Source of the DNA: Salinisphaera sp963835375
GTDB lineage: Bacteria; Pseudomonadota; Gammaproteobacteria; Nevskiales; Salinisphaeraceae
Assembly (NCBI GenBank): GCA_963835375.1
Contig: CAWIGB010000038.1
Span: 186,001 to 250,000, forward strand
Length of the DNA stretch: 64,000 nt
Direction of reading: 5' to 3'
The translations under genes and the position numbers were made by a program. The notes beneath the pieces were generated by a model. It was not told where the DNA came from and ran no database searches. It worked only from the letters and a program-made list of their open reading frames with translations. Below, piece by piece: positions 63,164 through 64,000 of the stretch; the first letter of the stretch is position 1, and each line of letters opens with the position of its first letter.

Positions 63164-64000
63164 ATGCAGGACTTCGTCTGGTCCGATCCGCTGCTGCTGG
63201 ACGAGCAGCTGACCGAGGACGAGCGCATGATCCGCGATGCGGTTCACGATTATTGCCAGAACAGCCTCATGCCGCGCGTGCTGGAGGCGAATCGACACGA
63301 GATCTTCCACCGCGAGATCATGCAAGAGATGGGCGCGCTGGGCATGCTGGGCGCAACGATCCCCGAGGCGTACGGCGGCGCGGGGTTGAGTCATGTCTGT
63401 TATGGCTTGCTTGCGCGGGAGGTCGAGCGGGTCGACTCGGGCTATCGCTCGGCCATGAGTGTGCAGTCCTCGCTGGTCATGCATCCCATCCATGCATTCG
63501 GCAGCGAGGCGCTTCGCAACCGATATCTGCCCAGGCTGGCCAGTGGTGAATGGGTGGGCTGTTTCGGGCTGACCGAGCCCGATCACGGTTCGGACCCGGG
63601 TTCGATGAGCACCCGCGCATCGCGCGTCGAGGGCGGCTATCTGCTGAACGGCGCCAAGACCTGGATCACCAATGCGCCCATCGCCGATGTGGCCATCATC
63701 TGGGCCAGCCTCGACGGGCGAATCAACGGCTTCGTTGTCGAGCGGGACTTCGGCGGCATGACGACGCCGCACATCGACGGAAAATTCTCGCTGCGGGCGT
63801 CCGCCACCGGCCAGATCATGCTCGATGACTGCTTCGTGCCCGAGGAGAACCGGCTCGACGTGACCGGGCTGAAAGGGCCGTTCTCCTGCTTGAACAAGGC
63901 GCGCTACGGCATTGCCTGGGGCTCGATGGGCGCCGCCGAATTCTGCTGGCACGCAGCGCGGGATTACACGCTCGAACGCGAGCAGTTCGGGCGGCCGTTG
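63164..64000 (+). CDS. gcdH: Glutaryl-CoA dehydrogenase, cut by the window end
   Basis: The first 279 residues of an acyl-CoA dehydrogenase of the GCDH branch, in one unbroken frame. MQDFVWSDPLLLDEQLTEDE then RMIRDAVHDYCQNSLMPRVL is the standard start. GYRSAMSVQSSLVMHPIHAF and FGLTEPDHGSDPGSMSTRAS are the glutarate-specific blocks, with Arg and Ser contacting the distal carboxylate region, and TWITNAPIADVAIIWA follows. It oxidises and decarboxylates glutaryl-CoA to crotonyl-CoA, passing electrons to ETF. The catalytic Glu would lie beyond the window. AAGGAAG precedes the ATG by 6 bp. Confidence 0.92.
   Translation, partial: MQDFVWSDPLLLDEQLTEDERMIRDAVHDYCQNSLMPRVLEANRHEIFHREIMQEMGALGMLGATIPEAYGGAGLSHVCYGLLAREVERVDSGYRSAMSVQSSLVMHPIHAFGSEALRNRYLPRLASGEWVGCFGLTEPDHGSDPGSMSTRASRVEGGYLLNGAKTWITNAPIADVAIIWASLDGRINGFVVERDFGGMTTPHIDGKFSLRASATGQIMLDDCFVPEENRLDVTGLKGPFSCLNKARYGIAWGSMGAAEFCWHAARDYTLEREQFGRPL

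Noticed and set aside
1..64000. CRISPR arrays, rRNA, tRNA genes or riboswitches
   Set aside because: No regularly spaced direct repeats, no cloverleaf with a T-arm consensus and no known riboswitch core was found on reading both strands by eye; a covariance search was not possible.

Overview
The window is a high-GC proteobacterial chromosome segment. Gene content points to a marine or halotolerant gammaproteobacterium: the ilvH-ilvC-(psd)-pssA order, trehalose synthesis genes otsA/otsB, a universal stress protein under an FNR/Anr-type promoter, and many acyl-CoA dehydrogenases with their own ETF and ETF-quinone oxidoreductase. A Salinisphaera-like organism is my best guess, but nothing here proves the genus.

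Layout. 1-5.6 kb is a mobile patch: a UspA gene, an internally deleted IS5-family element ending in perfect 16-bp inverted repeats, an intact IS256-family element with a 9-bp target duplication, an IS3 orfA scrap, and a solitary integron gene cassette (attC plus a uracil-DNA-glycosylase-like ORF). 5.7-11.8 kb carries an acetylpolyamine amidohydrolase-type deacetylase, an aldehyde dehydrogenase, a D-2-hydroxyacid dehydrogenase and an aminotransferase. 11.8-20 kb has a CFA-synthase-like methyltransferase with a DUF1295 membrane protein, a hydrolase, LysR and PRISE-type reductase genes, a hot-dog thioesterase and a glycine-zipper lipoprotein. 20.6-27.9 kb has a quinone oxidoreductase, a GH15 enzyme, otsB/otsA, an AlkA-type glycosylase, an NAD(P)-binding protein and a GST. 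28.2-33.4 kb has ilvB divergent from ilvH-ilvC, then a degenerate PSD-like gene and pssA. 33.5-37.8 kb has a GT-C-like membrane protein, a family-4 UDG, rimI and an MFS transporter.

38.2-64 kb is a large acyl-CoA catabolic region: thiolase, nitronate monooxygenase-like enzyme, an SDR/ETF-QO/etfB/etfA/MaoC operon, a DUF1302 outer-membrane protein, an IclR regulator, and a run resembling both the levulinate (Lva) pathway (ACAD, SDR, APH-type kinase, AMP ligase) and the pimelate (Pim) pathway (AMP ligase, FadB-like, two ACADs). It ends with a SatP transporter, a LysR regulator and the start of glutaryl-CoA dehydrogenase. Palindromes of the form GAAA(C/T)-N3-(G/A)TTTC recur in front of several of these units and may mark one regulon.

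Reading caution: about twenty conserved genes are broken by frameshifts that almost always correspond to one extra base. They include ilvB, ilvH, surE, otsA and otsB. I read most of them as sequence errors rather than pseudogenes, and give whole-gene spans across the breaks.
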